Positions 16,657 to 23,229 of a stretch of DNA of 23,688 nt are shown here, piece by piece. Location of the stretch: positions 1 to 23,688 of the forward strand of contig JAWKXQ010000028.1 in the NCBI GenBank assembly GCA_041396905.1. The letters are read 5' to 3'. Position 1 is the first letter of the stretch. Each line of letters begins with the position of its first letter. The DNA is from JACXVD01 sp020446665 (GTDB lineage: Bacteria > Pseudomonadota > Alphaproteobacteria > Sphingomonadales > Sphingomonadaceae). A model generated the notes under the pieces. It was not told the DNA's origin and did no database searches. It was given only the letters and a program-made list of their open reading frames with translations. The position numbers and the translations under genes are program-made.

Positions 16657-16731
16657 TATAATATCCTTTCAACAAACGCATTGTGCGCTGCAACAACGGC
16701 CCGTTAGACCGCTATTTTGCGCAACGCAATC

Positions 16732-17949
16732 TCACACTATGCCCAGCAGATAGAGAAGCAGCATCACTGCTCCGCCAGATGAACCGGCAAGTCCGAACGC
16801 AGCTATCCAGCGTGACCCGGTCTTGCGATAGAACGCCAGCCAGTTGACCAGCGCAAATATCAGCAGAAATACAAAGCTGGCCCCTTCGACCAGCGCGGCA
16901 ATATTACCCAGCAATACCAGCACGATGGCTGCGCCGGAAATCACCAGCGTGCCGAACCACGGGACATTGCGCGTATCCCGCATGGCAAAAAGCCGGGGCA
17001 ATTCGCCGTCTCGTGCCGCGCTTTCTGCCAGCCGGGCCGTGGCAAATACCGTGGCATTGATGGCCGATCCTGCCGAAAAGGTCGCCGCAACCGACACGGC
17101 GATAAAGCCGGCCAGCCCCAAGGCCTCTCGCCCTGCCAGAGCCAGGGCAACTTCTTCCTGCTGGACGATGGCCGGTGCCCCGGCCAGCATCGTCGCGCCC
17201 AGCGCCACGGCAATATAGGTCAGCATGGTCACCAGGATCGCGGCGGGCATGGCCACGGAAATCGTGCGCGGGGCATCACGCATTTCATCATAATCATAGC
17301 TGAGCAGTTGGAAGCCTTCATAGGCCATGAAGACCACGCCCATCCCTATCAGTGCCGCACCAAATCCGACCGGCTGCCCGGCCTCCAGCACCAATCGCTC
17401 CGGCGCCCAATGCCACAGGCCGAGCCCCGCGAGGCCCAGCAGGATCGCCAGCTTGCCCCAGACAGCGACCTTTTCCAGCAAGGTTGCCTCTGCCGCCCCC
17501 AACAGGTTTACCCCTGCCAGCAAGAGTATTGCCCCTATGGCAGCTGCCAGCTTTACCCATTGCGGCGCATGGAAGACATTGGCCGCATAGGCACCGAAGG
17601 TCACGGCATAGACCGATACGGTCAGCGTATAGCCGATGATCAAGGTCCACACGACCAGCAGCGCCAGCCGGTTCCAGCCCATATCGCGCAGATAGGCATA
17701 GGATCCGCCCGGCTTGTCGATCTGGCGCGTCAACGCGGAATAGGAATGGCCCGATGCCAGCGCCACCAGCCCGCCGAGGAGAAAGCTGAACCATGTCCAG
17801 TGCCCGGCGACCGAGATCACCACGCCGAGGGTGGAAAATATCCCGCCCCCGATCATCCCGCCAACCGCCATGGCCCAGGCTCCGCCGGGCCCAAGCGCGC
17901 CCTGCGGGTTACTGTCATGCTGGTCTGGCTGGTCCATGATTTGAATCAT
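16732..17949 (-). CDS. APC-family amino acid permease
   Basis: The 405-residue protein has about 11-12 hydrophobic helices and the APC superfamily helix-1 signature AVGGMIGGGIFSTLG (about residues 28-42), where the broken helix binds the amino group of the substrate; KPGGSYAYLRDMG in helix 3 also fits. It should import or exchange amino acids at the inner membrane; specificity cannot be read. Two starts are possible, ATG at 17949 or at 17937. The gene lies just downstream of the rplS terminator on the same strand and so probably has its own promoter. Confidence 0.88.
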   Translation of the reverse strand: MIQIMDQPDQHDSNPQGALGPGGAWAMAVGGMIGGGIFSTLGVVISVAGHWTWFSFLLGGLVALASGHSYSALTRQIDKPGGSYAYLRDMGWNRLALLVVWTLIIGYTLTVSVYAVTFGAYAANVFHAPQWVKLAAAIGAILLLAGVNLLGAAEATLLEKVAVWGKLAILLGLAGLGLWHWAPERLVLEAGQPVGFGAALIGMGVVFMAYEGFQLLSYDYDEMRDAPRTISVAMPAAILVTMLTYIAVALGATMLAGAPAIVQQEEVALALAGREALGLAGFIAVSVAATFSAGSAINATVFATARLAESAARDGELPRLFAMRDTRNVPWFGTLVISGAAIVLVLLGNIAALVEGASFVFLLIFALVNWLAFYRKTGSRWIAAFGLAGSSGGAVMLLLYLLGIV

Positions 17950-17972
17950 CGCCTTGCTACTGCGCGGACAAG

Positions 17973-18009
17973 AAAAAGGGCGCCCCGGCTATTGCCAGAG
18001 CGCCCTTTT
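17973..18009 (-). terminator. Intrinsic terminator of the trmD-rplS transcript
   Basis: On the minus strand the arms AAAAGGGCGC (18009-18000) and GCGCCCTTTT (17983-17974) form a perfect 10-bp stem with a 16-nt loop, followed by a T run. It begins 31 nt after the rplS stop codon. Confidence 0.9.
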
Positions 18010-18039
18010 GGAAACTTGCGTTTCGCGAGGAACTGAAAC

Positions 18040-18408
18040 TCAGTTCGCGCCCTGTGTGTCGCGGCGTTCCGCAATACGCGCACGTTTACCGGTGCGGCCA
18101 CGCAGGTAGTAGAGCTTCGCACGGCGCACGATACCGCGACGCACCACGGTGATGCTGTCAACGATCGGCGAGTAAAGCGGGAATACGCGCTCCACGCCTT
18201 CGCCAAAGCTCATTTTGCGAACGGTGAAGTTGCTGTTGATGCTGCGGTTGGAACGCGCAATCACAACGCCTTCGAAGTTCTGGATACGCTCGCGCGTACC
18301 TTCGATAACTTTCACGCCCACGCGAACAGTGTCGCCGGCACGGAATTCGGGAATGTCCTTGCCAGCCTTGGCAATTTCTTCCGCTTCGATCTGCTGGATC
18401 AGATTCAC
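18040..18408 (-). CDS. rplS: 50S ribosomal protein L19
   Basis: The 122-residue protein begins MNLIQQIEAEEIAK and contains FRAGDTVRVGVKVIEG, RIQNFEGVVIARSN, FGEGVERVFPLYSP and RRGIVRRAKLYYLR, all diagnostic of L19, which sits at the 30S-50S interface. The start is GTG at 18408: it has AAGGA 9 nt upstream and overlaps the trmD stop as GTGA, so the two are translationally coupled. The C-terminus is extended by RIAERRDTQGAN. A strong terminator follows. Confidence 0.97.
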   Translation of the reverse strand: MNLIQQIEAEEIAKAGKDIPEFRAGDTVRVGVKVIEGTRERIQNFEGVVIARSNRSINSNFTVRKMSFGEGVERVFPLYSPIVDSITVVRRGIVRRAKLYYLRGRTGKRARIAERRDTQGAN

Positions 18409-19268
18409 TGGTCCAAGTCCTTCTTCTTTCGCCGCGCGCCAGAGGCAGACTGGTCCCGAACACCGATATGGCGTTCCCAAAGGTCCGGCCTGCGTAACCG
18501 AGTATCGTCTTCGCTTCTTGCCTTGCGCCAAGCAGCGATCTTCGCATGATCCCCCGATCGCAGCACTTCAGGGATCGTGCGCCCTTCCCATTCAACAGGT
18601 CGGGTGTATTGCGGATATTCGAGCAATCCCTCTTCAAAGGATTCCTCGGTCCCGCTGGAAGCCGCGCCCATTACGCCGGGAAGCAGGCGAATGCAAGCGT
18701 CTAATATGGCCAAAGCCGCGGTTTCTCCGCCTGACAACACGATATCGGCGAGCGAGACTTCCTCGATCCCGCGTGCTTCGAAAATCCGCTCGTCAAATCC
18801 CTCGAACCGGCCGCATAGCATGATGACACCCGGCCCCGCCGCGAGCTCGCGAATCCGCGCCTGCGTGATCGGCTTCCCTCGCGGCGTCATGGCGAGGATG
18901 GGGCGAACCAATAGCCCCTCCCCTTCAGAGGAGGGGTTGGGGTGGGGATTGTCGGTTGAGTGCTGTGGATCCCTGACAGCCCCCACACCCTCCGCCCCTG
19001 CGGGGCTCCCCCCTCTCCCCTGAAGGGGAGAGGGCTTGGTCACACTATCCAAAGCCGCCGCCAGCACATCCGCCTTGAGCACCATGCCCGCCCCGCCGCC
19101 TGCAGGCGTATCATCCACCGTGCGGTGCTTGTCCGTCGCAAAGTCGCGGATCTGCACGGTCTCGCACGACCAGTCCCCCCGCTCCAACGCCCGCCCGGCG
19201 AGCGAAACGCCCAGCGGGCCGGGAAACATCTCCGGATAGAGCGTGAGGATAGTGGCGGCGAAGGTCAT
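18405..19268 (-). CDS. trmD: tRNA (guanine37-N1)-methyltransferase with a repeat-encoded insert
   Basis: TrmD methylates G37 next to the anticodon and is normally essential. The 287 residues include LTLYPEMFPGPLG at the start, the PAGGGAGMV motif (55-63), the knot region ILAMTPRGKP (124-133), LCGRFEGFDER and the C-terminal domain with LEYPQYTRPVEW and RSGDHAKIAAWR. TrmD is usually 230-250 residues. The excess is residues about 78-119, rich in Pro, Gly and Ser, encoded by a GC-rich palindromic repeat (18913-19036) that keeps the frame. The insert lies between the GGGAGMV region and the knot strand, probably a surface loop. The ATG overlaps the stop of the upstream membrane protein as ATGA. Confidence 0.95.
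   Translation of the reverse strand: MTFAATILTLYPEMFPGPLGVSLAGRALERGDWSCETVQIRDFATDKHRTVDDTPAGGGAGMVLKADVLAAALDSVTKPSPLQGRGGSPAGAEGVGAVRDPQHSTDNPHPNPSSEGEGLLVRPILAMTPRGKPITQARIRELAAGPGVIMLCGRFEGFDERIFEARGIEEVSLADIVLSGGETAALAILDACIRLLPGVMGAASSGTEESFEEGLLEYPQYTRPVEWEGRTIPEVLRSGDHAKIAAWRKARSEDDTRLRRPDLWERHIGVRDQSASGARRKKKDLDQ
18913..19036. repeat. GC-rich palindromic repeat element inserted in trmD
   Basis: The ends are inverted copies of one another: AGCCCCTCCCCTTCAG on the left, and AGCCCTCTCCCCTTCAG on the right read on the minus strand. Each end is itself a hairpin, CCCTC with GAGGG around TTCAG. The middle holds a further stem near 18991-19012 (CCGCCCCTGCGGGG). Read in the trmD frame it gives PSPLQGRGG at one end and HPNPSSEGEG at the other, recurrent products of such repeats in alphaproteobacteria. 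Confidence 0.8.
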
Positions 19269-19594
19269 TTTTTCAGTCGGCTACTTTTTAGCAGTCGGAC
19301 GAGGAATGTGATGGGCACAGCAAATACGAGGTAAGCTGCTGGCAAGACAACTCCATAAAATAGTATGGCTACGGAATCGGCCCGCCCTGTGTTGAGTTCG
19401 CCCGCCTGCCATCCTTCGGAGATCGGGCGCGGCAACAAGATAACAGCAAGTGATATGCCCCAGGCAAGCAGCGGTACGATTGCAATGCCAAGCCACCATG
19501 AGGGTAGTCTTCTATCGGACCTAAAGCCACGAACCAACACCGAACACAAAGTCATGAAGGCAATCGAAACGACAAGGTCGAGAATCTCAGACAT
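19265..19594 (-). CDS. Small three-helix membrane protein, unknown function
   Basis: The 109-residue protein has three hydrophobic segments: about 4-22, 34-53 and 74-101, and a basic C-terminus (LKSSRLKK). I do not recognise a family. The start overlaps the vapC stop by one base (TGATG) and its stop overlaps the trmD start (ATGA), so it sits in a tightly packed run vapB-vapC-this gene-trmD-rplS. Tight packing supports a real gene, but the function cannot be inferred. Confidence 0.65.
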   Translation of the reverse strand: MSEILDLVVSIAFMTLCSVLVRGFRSDRRLPSWWLGIAIVPLLAWGISLAVILLPRPISEGWQAGELNTGRADSVAILFYGVVLPAAYLVFAVPITFLVRLLKSSRLKK

Positions 19595-19986
19595 CAGTAT
19601 TTCGCAGCCCAGTTCTCAACCTTCAACCCCGGCACATCGGCGAAGTCGCTCGTATTGCTGGTTACAAGCACCAGTCCCAATGTAAGCGCATGAGCAGCAA
19701 TCAGACGATCAAAGCTGGTCCGCTTGAGCGAAAGGTCACGCATCATCCGGCCATAACGCTCCGCCGCTGCTGCATCGAACGGCTCAACGTCCAACGCCGA
19801 CAAGAACAGATCAAGCTTGCGGTCATCCTCTACGGGATCGGCAGATGTTCGGTTCCCCACCCGCAGTTCCGCAACGGTGATGGTTGAGACGCTGCATGAT
19901 TGGAAAACCTCCGCTAACCGCTTAACCAGAATTGGGCTGCGCAGGAGCAGGAAATCGAGGCATGCGTTGGTATCAAGCAAATACAT
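19594..19986 (-). CDS. vapC: VapC-type PIN-domain toxin (RNase)
   Basis: The 130-residue PIN domain begins MYLLDTNACLDFL with catalytic Asp5, continues with Glu40 in TVAELRVG, Asp93 in TSFDRLIAAHA and the fourth acidic position, Asp114, in SNTSDFADVPGL. These are the Mg-binding residues of VapC endoribonucleases, which cut tRNA or rRNA and stop growth when free of antitoxin. All four are present, so the toxin looks intact. It starts 2 nt after the vapB stop, the standard antitoxin-first order. The small membrane-protein gene and trmD follow directly. Confidence 0.92.
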   Translation of the reverse strand: MYLLDTNACLDFLLLRSPILVKRLAEVFQSCSVSTITVAELRVGNRTSADPVEDDRKLDLFLSALDVEPFDAAAAERYGRMMRDLSLKRTSFDRLIAAHALTLGLVLVTSNTSDFADVPGLKVENWAAKY

Positions 19987-19988
19987 GA

Positions 19989-20255
19989 TCAGGCCGCATC
20001 GTCGAGCGGATCGCTCCCGCTGCGGACTTCAACCTCACTTTCCAGCCGCCCCTCTTTCATCCAACCGGGGGACATGGCCCCGGCGAGCTGGAGGAAATGC
20101 TCTTTGCGTTTGTCTGCCGGAATGGCGGTGATCTGACGATCCGCATGGGGGATCAGCACAAATTCCTGACCAGCCTCAACACCCAGTTCCTTCGGCAAGC
20201 GGATCGCCACCGAATTGCCGGACTTGAAGCTCTTGGCCGTGTATTCCTTGCTCAT
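19989..20255 (-). CDS. vapB: VapB-type antitoxin (AbrB/SpoVT swapped-hairpin domain)
   Basis: The 88-residue protein starts MSKEYTAKSFKSGNSVAIRLPKELG in the genome, with the FKSGNSVAIRLPKEL core (about 9-23) of AbrB-like DNA-binding antitoxins. The acidic C-terminal third (ESEVEVRSGSDPLDDAA) should wrap the toxin. It would bind VapC and repress the operon. The ATG at 20255 has GGAG 6 nt upstream; an alternative ATG at 20267 lies in the operator. Promoter and operator lie immediately upstream. Confidence 0.9.
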   Translation of the reverse strand: MSKEYTAKSFKSGNSVAIRLPKELGVEAGQEFVLIPHADRQITAIPADKRKEHFLQLAGAMSPGWMKEGRLESEVEVRSGSDPLDDAA

Positions 20256-20266
20256 TGCGGGCTCCA

Positions 20267-20285
20267 TATATACGCCATGTATATA
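20267..20285. promoter_or_regulatory. Probable VapB operator, 19-bp palindrome
   Basis: TATATAC and GTATATA form perfect 7-bp arms around a 5-bp spacer (GCCAT). The palindrome covers the -10 box and the expected transcription start of vapBC, the normal position for autorepression by a VapBC complex. Confidence 0.65.
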
Positions 20286-20308
20286 CATCACCTTATCAGA
20301 CCCAGCAA
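20280..20308 (-). promoter_or_regulatory. vapBC promoter, sigma70-like
   Basis: On the minus strand TTGCTG (20308-20303) and TATATA (20285-20280) are separated by 17 bp. The expected start point, near 20273, leaves a short leader with GGAG before the vapB ATG. Confidence 0.6.
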
Positions 20309-20317
20309 GGACGTACG

Positions 20318-20339
20318 GTGCGGCAAAGCGATGCCGCAC
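20318..20339. terminator. Hairpin after the triple-repeat protein gene
   Basis: GTGCGGCA and TGCCGCAC form a perfect 8-bp stem with a 6-nt loop, 13 nt after the stop at 20353 and just upstream of the vapBC promoter. No T run follows on the minus strand, so it is a weak intrinsic terminator or an mRNA-end hairpin. Confidence 0.4.
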
Positions 20340-20352
20340 GGCCTAAGCAGGA

Positions 20353-21315
20353 TCAGCAGCGCCAGACTTCGCTCCACGAGCCCGAACCGTCAGTGATCCC
20401 AATCTTGCCAGGTTCAAGAATGGTGATGGTCACATTCAGGCTGCCACCCGGCCCCGACATGGTAATCATGTTCGGGCCGGTCACAGCATAGTTCACGAAA
20501 GCCGTGCGCTTGAAGCTGACCTGCGATGTCGGCGTAAACTCTACATCGGTCTTGCCAAGACACAGGCCGTTATCCTTCCACTTGCCGACGAGGAAGGCGC
20601 TGCTGAGCGCCGGCAAGGCATATCCGGGCGAGTAGCCGGGCGCAGGGGCGACATAGGCGGCGCCACCTCCGCCACCGCACCGCTTCATGAAGCTGGCTTT
20701 GCCGAAGCCGGATGCAACGACTTCGCTGCCGGTCATACTGTTCGCATCGGTAGCTGTCAGATCATAAGCAATCGTGCCACTGGTCAGCGCAAGGGTCAGC
20801 CGGTTGCCGCTGAGCAGCCACTGGCCGACCTTGAGGCCACGATTATTGAGCATGTCGCCATTGCCCACAAAAGTGAATGTGTCAGCGCAATTGTTGCTAT
20901 CCGTCCAGGTGCCAACGACAAAGGCAGGTGTCGGTGTAAAACTTGGCACCGCCGTGGTCGGCGCGCTGGCAGCGGCGGTGCAGCGATAAAGCGGGCTGCG
21001 CGAACCGCCGTAATCGAGCAGCATCGTATCCTGATCAACGCGCTGGCTGCGGATCACAGTTGAACCGCCAGACCCGATCAGCGTAATCTGATCCACACCG
21101 GTGACCGAATAATTCAGCGCCGTTCCCTGCAGCACCGCATTGCCAAATGCGTCGAAGCTCATCGCGTCAGCGCCCCGGCAGGACCGATCATCTTTCCAGG
21201 TTCCGGCCAGATAGGAATTGCTTAAGCCCGATGTCTGAGCATGTGCAGTGGTGAAGCCAGTCAGGACAAAGACAAAAGCAGCCGCCCAGCCCGATAGAAA
21301 TGAACGTAATGACAC
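20353..21315 (-). CDS. Secreted protein of three tandem Cys-paired repeats, unknown function
   Basis: The 320-residue precursor has a signal peptide (MSLRSFLSGWAAAFVFVLTG, cleavage after TTAHA at about 26). The mature part is three copies of an ~80-residue module: about 36-112, 132-213 and 241-320. Each begins with a [FY][LV][AV]G[TK]W[KT]D motif, followed by a Cys, and ends with a Cys: Cys46/112, 143/213 and 252/320. These six are the only cysteines, and the last is the final residue. Gly/Pro-rich linkers join the modules. The pattern suggests three small beta-barrels, each closed by a disulfide. The GTG at 21315 was chosen because it gives a proper signal peptide; a G7 tract lies 5 nt upstream as Shine-Dalgarno. 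The family is not recognised. Confidence 0.75.
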   Translation of the reverse strand: MSLRSFLSGWAAAFVFVLTGFTTAHAQTSGLSNSYLAGTWKDDRSCRGADAMSFDAFGNAVLQGTALNYSVTGVDQITLIGSGGSTVIRSQRVDQDTMLLDYGGSRSPLYRCTAAASAPTTAVPSFTPTPAFVVGTWTDSNNCADTFTFVGNGDMLNNRGLKVGQWLLSGNRLTLALTSGTIAYDLTATDANSMTGSEVVASGFGKASFMKRCGGGGGAAYVAPAPGYSPGYALPALSSAFLVGKWKDNGLCLGKTDVEFTPTSQVSFKRTAFVNYAVTGPNMITMSGPGGSLNVTITILEPGKIGITDGSGSWSEVWRC

Positions 21316-21480
21316 AATAACCCCCCCGCTATTCTGCAATCTCGAGCGGCAAATGTGCCGTCCGGGGCAGAGAATTGCAGTATCGCTTGTTTAGTCAAGC
21401 ACGGGGCAGTCTAAAGCGTCATTTTGTCACAATAAAGTTTGATCGCGCCTGTGGCATTGGCGCCGCGTAAACCGAAGATA

Positions 21481-22311
21481 TTACCCCCCGCAGCCGCCAC
21501 AACCGCCGCCGCCGCAGCCTCCTCCGCCATCGCCGCCGCCATCGCTGCTGCAACCACCGCCATCACCGCTATTGCTGCTGCGCATTGTGTGGAAGGCGGC
21601 GAGCGGTGTGCCGGCCAGCACGGCTGTCCCATAAAGAGCAACCGCTTGCCCGGTTTCATCGCCGGTAGGTGCACGGCGCAATCGGTCAGATTTGCCCTGC
21701 GCATGTTTCACTGCTTCGATCCCGCCCTTTGTCCGGCGATCAACAGCAAAGAAGCGCCACAGGGCCAACACCGCAGTCAGCACCAGCAGCACAGTCAGGA
21801 AACCCACCGGTTTGCCGCGTTCCAGACCGATCTCAAGCTTCATGTAACCAAACACGATCAGGGCCACATAGGGCAGCGTCTGGAATATCCGCATTTGCCA
21901 GGCGGTTCCGCTGTCAAACATTTGCCCGCGATCAATCAGCCGCTGCTCGATCGCCTCTGCATCAAGCGCCACCGCCTTGCCGATATCAGCAAAGGAAATC
22001 GGGGCAACCAGATTGGATACGGCGCGTTCGGCGCTGGTTTTTGCGATTTGCGATCTGCCGGGGGCCATGCGGCGTCTGTCGGACATTTCCAGCCCGCCGC
22101 GCGCCAGCAGCGAAGCGCCAACCGTCTCGGCATGGCGCCTCTTGCCGCCCGTCAACATAGCCAGCTCTTCCGGATCATCAATCCGGCGCGAATTGCCCTC
22201 AGGCCGCAGCCATGCAGGAATGGCGAAACCTGCCACAATCGCACCCACCAGCAGACCGCCATAGAGCATCAGAAAGGGACCACCGGTCCAGTCAAACGGA
22301 TTCATGCCCAT
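21481..22311 (-). CDS. TIGR04222-like membrane protein with Gly/Cys-rich C-terminal tail
   Basis: The 276-residue protein starts near MGMNPFDWTGGPFLMLYGG with a membrane helix at about 12-35, a cytoplasmic alpha-helical stretch with ELAMLTGGKRRHAETV and MSDRRR, two further helices at about 145-185 and a possible fourth near 233-250. It ends in a tail of about 28 residues made almost only of Gly, Ser, Asp and four Cys, closing GGGGCGGGGCGGCGG. This layout fits the TIGR04222 family of unknown function. The start at 22311 overlaps the stop of the preceding gene (TGATG) with GGGGAG upstream; ATG 22329 is the alternative. It is the last gene of a three-gene unit. Confidence 0.75.
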   Translation of the reverse strand: MGMNPFDWTGGPFLMLYGGLLVGAIVAGFAIPAWLRPEGNSRRIDDPEELAMLTGGKRRHAETVGASLLARGGLEMSDRRRMAPGRSQIAKTSAERAVSNLVAPISFADIGKAVALDAEAIEQRLIDRGQMFDSGTAWQMRIFQTLPYVALIVFGYMKLEIGLERGKPVGFLTVLLVLTAVLALWRFFAVDRRTKGGIEAVKHAQGKSDRLRRAPTGDETGQAVALYGTAVLAGTPLAAFHTMRSSNSGDGGGCSSDGGGDGGGGCGGGGCGGCGG

Positions 22312-22871
22312 CAGCCTGTCACTCCCCATAACAGCACAGCCGCCAATCCCGCCGCCGCGAAGAGGGCGATGGCATATTTCAGCTTTACTGGCAAAATTGT
22401 GACATCGGCAGGATTCACCCGTACCCCGCGCGGATCGACGTTGAAGCGGCGGCGGGCCGAAGGCCAGATATCGGCTGGCGGCGGCTCGCCAAATATGTCC
22501 TCATAGGCTTTCAGCGTGCCCGCATATTGATCGTAGAAGCGTGTGCGATCTTCCGCCGTGCCTCTGGTGGGGCCGTGATGCAGCGGCGCGCCCAGCACAT
22601 CGGGGCAAAATCGCTCCCAATAATCGCGGGTATAGGTCAGGTGGAGATGCCAGGCCTGATCCACCGCATCGGACGGGGTGACTTCATGCCCGGCGGCAAG
22701 CGCGAGATAGCAGAATCGCTTGTACTCGCCGATGACCCGCTCGGAATAGTCAGCGCTCCAGCGATTTTCGCGGGCCAGCCGCTGACCAAAGGACAGGGGC
22801 GCATCTTCCGGGCCGATGGAATAGCTGGCCAGCGCCAGCCAACGGGGATCATCACCAGCCTGCCCAGCCAT
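22311..22871 (-). CDS. Glycine-rich-domain (DUF1399)-like protein with C-terminal membrane anchor
   Basis: The 186-residue protein contains VDQAWHLHLTYTRDYWERFC (about 70-89), then LHHGPTRG (97-104) and FYDQYAGTLKAYEDIFGEPPP, the conserved core of bacterial DUF1399/GRDP-like proteins; the repeated His and Trp residues could bind a ligand or metal. A single hydrophobic segment (about 164-184) close to the C-terminus makes it tail-anchored, with the conserved domain inside the cell. The ATG at 22871 follows an AGG-type Shine-Dalgarno and lies 7 nt after the stop of the small membrane-protein gene. Function is unknown. Similar proteins commonly neighbour TIGR04222 genes, from memory. Confidence 0.72.
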   Translation of the reverse strand: MAGQAGDDPRWLALASYSIGPEDAPLSFGQRLARENRWSADYSERVIGEYKRFCYLALAAGHEVTPSDAVDQAWHLHLTYTRDYWERFCPDVLGAPLHHGPTRGTAEDRTRFYDQYAGTLKAYEDIFGEPPPADIWPSARRRFNVDPRGVRVNPADVTILPVKLKYAIALFAAAGLAAVLLWGVTG

Positions 22872-22878
22872 CGCGGAC

Positions 22879-23226
22879 CTATTCGAACGTGTCCGCAGGG
22901 CTGGCGGGGTTGCGCTTTGCCTCTCTGCCGCGGGCGAAGAAATAGGCGGCGGGGAAGCCCAGCAGGACCGCAAAGATCAGCCCACCGACCAGCAGCGAGA
23001 GGATCGCGATGGTTCCTTCTCTGGAGAGCCCTTCCTCCGCGATCAGCGCCCCCAGAGGCACGAGCGCTGGCACATACCCGCCGAACAGAGCCGCCCAGAT
23101 CGCGCGCAGTTTCCAGCCTTTTCCGGGTGCCAGAGCTTCCAGCGCGACCACCGCGCCAATGGCCAGCCCACCAACAATCGCCGCGAAGACCAGCAGCCCG
23201 AAAAGCGAGATAAACACAATGCCCAT
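22879..23226 (-). CDS. Small three-helix membrane protein, first gene of the DUF1399/TIGR04222 unit
   Basis: The 115-residue protein has hydrophobic segments at about 3-30, 42-64 and 72-97, then a polar tail (AKRNPASPADTFE). I do not recognise a family. It starts 3 nt after the rimM stop, so rimM and the next three genes look like one transcript. Its position suggests it works with the two following membrane proteins. Confidence 0.7.
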   Translation of the reverse strand: MGIVFISLFGLLVFAAIVGGLAIGAVVALEALAPGKGWKLRAIWAALFGGYVPALVPLGALIAEEGLSREGTIAILSLLVGGLIFAVLLGFPAAYFFARGREAKRNPASPADTFE

Positions 23227-23229
23227 GGA

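Noticed and set aside
15646..16707. 353-codon plus-strand open frame opposite asd
   Set aside because: It is antisense to a certain asd gene; its His/Arg-rich composition is typical of a shadow frame.
16657..16731. TATAAT-like sequence directly before the asd start codon
   Set aside because: It overlaps the ATG, and a good AAAGGA ribosome-binding site lies upstream, so it cannot serve as the asd -10 box.
18913..19036. Palindromic repeat considered as a rho-independent terminator or CRISPR-like repeat
   Set aside because: It lies inside the trmD frame with coding sequence continuing on both sides, has no T run and no repeat-spacer array.
21370..21400. TTGACT (minus strand, 21398-21393) as promoter of the triple-repeat protein gene
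   Set aside because: The best -10 candidate at 17-bp spacing (ATTCTC) is too weak to call.
21439..22506. 355-codon plus-strand open frame opposite the TIGR04222-like gene
   Set aside because: Its Ala-rich start mirrors the Gly/Cys codons of the real gene; no domain is visible.
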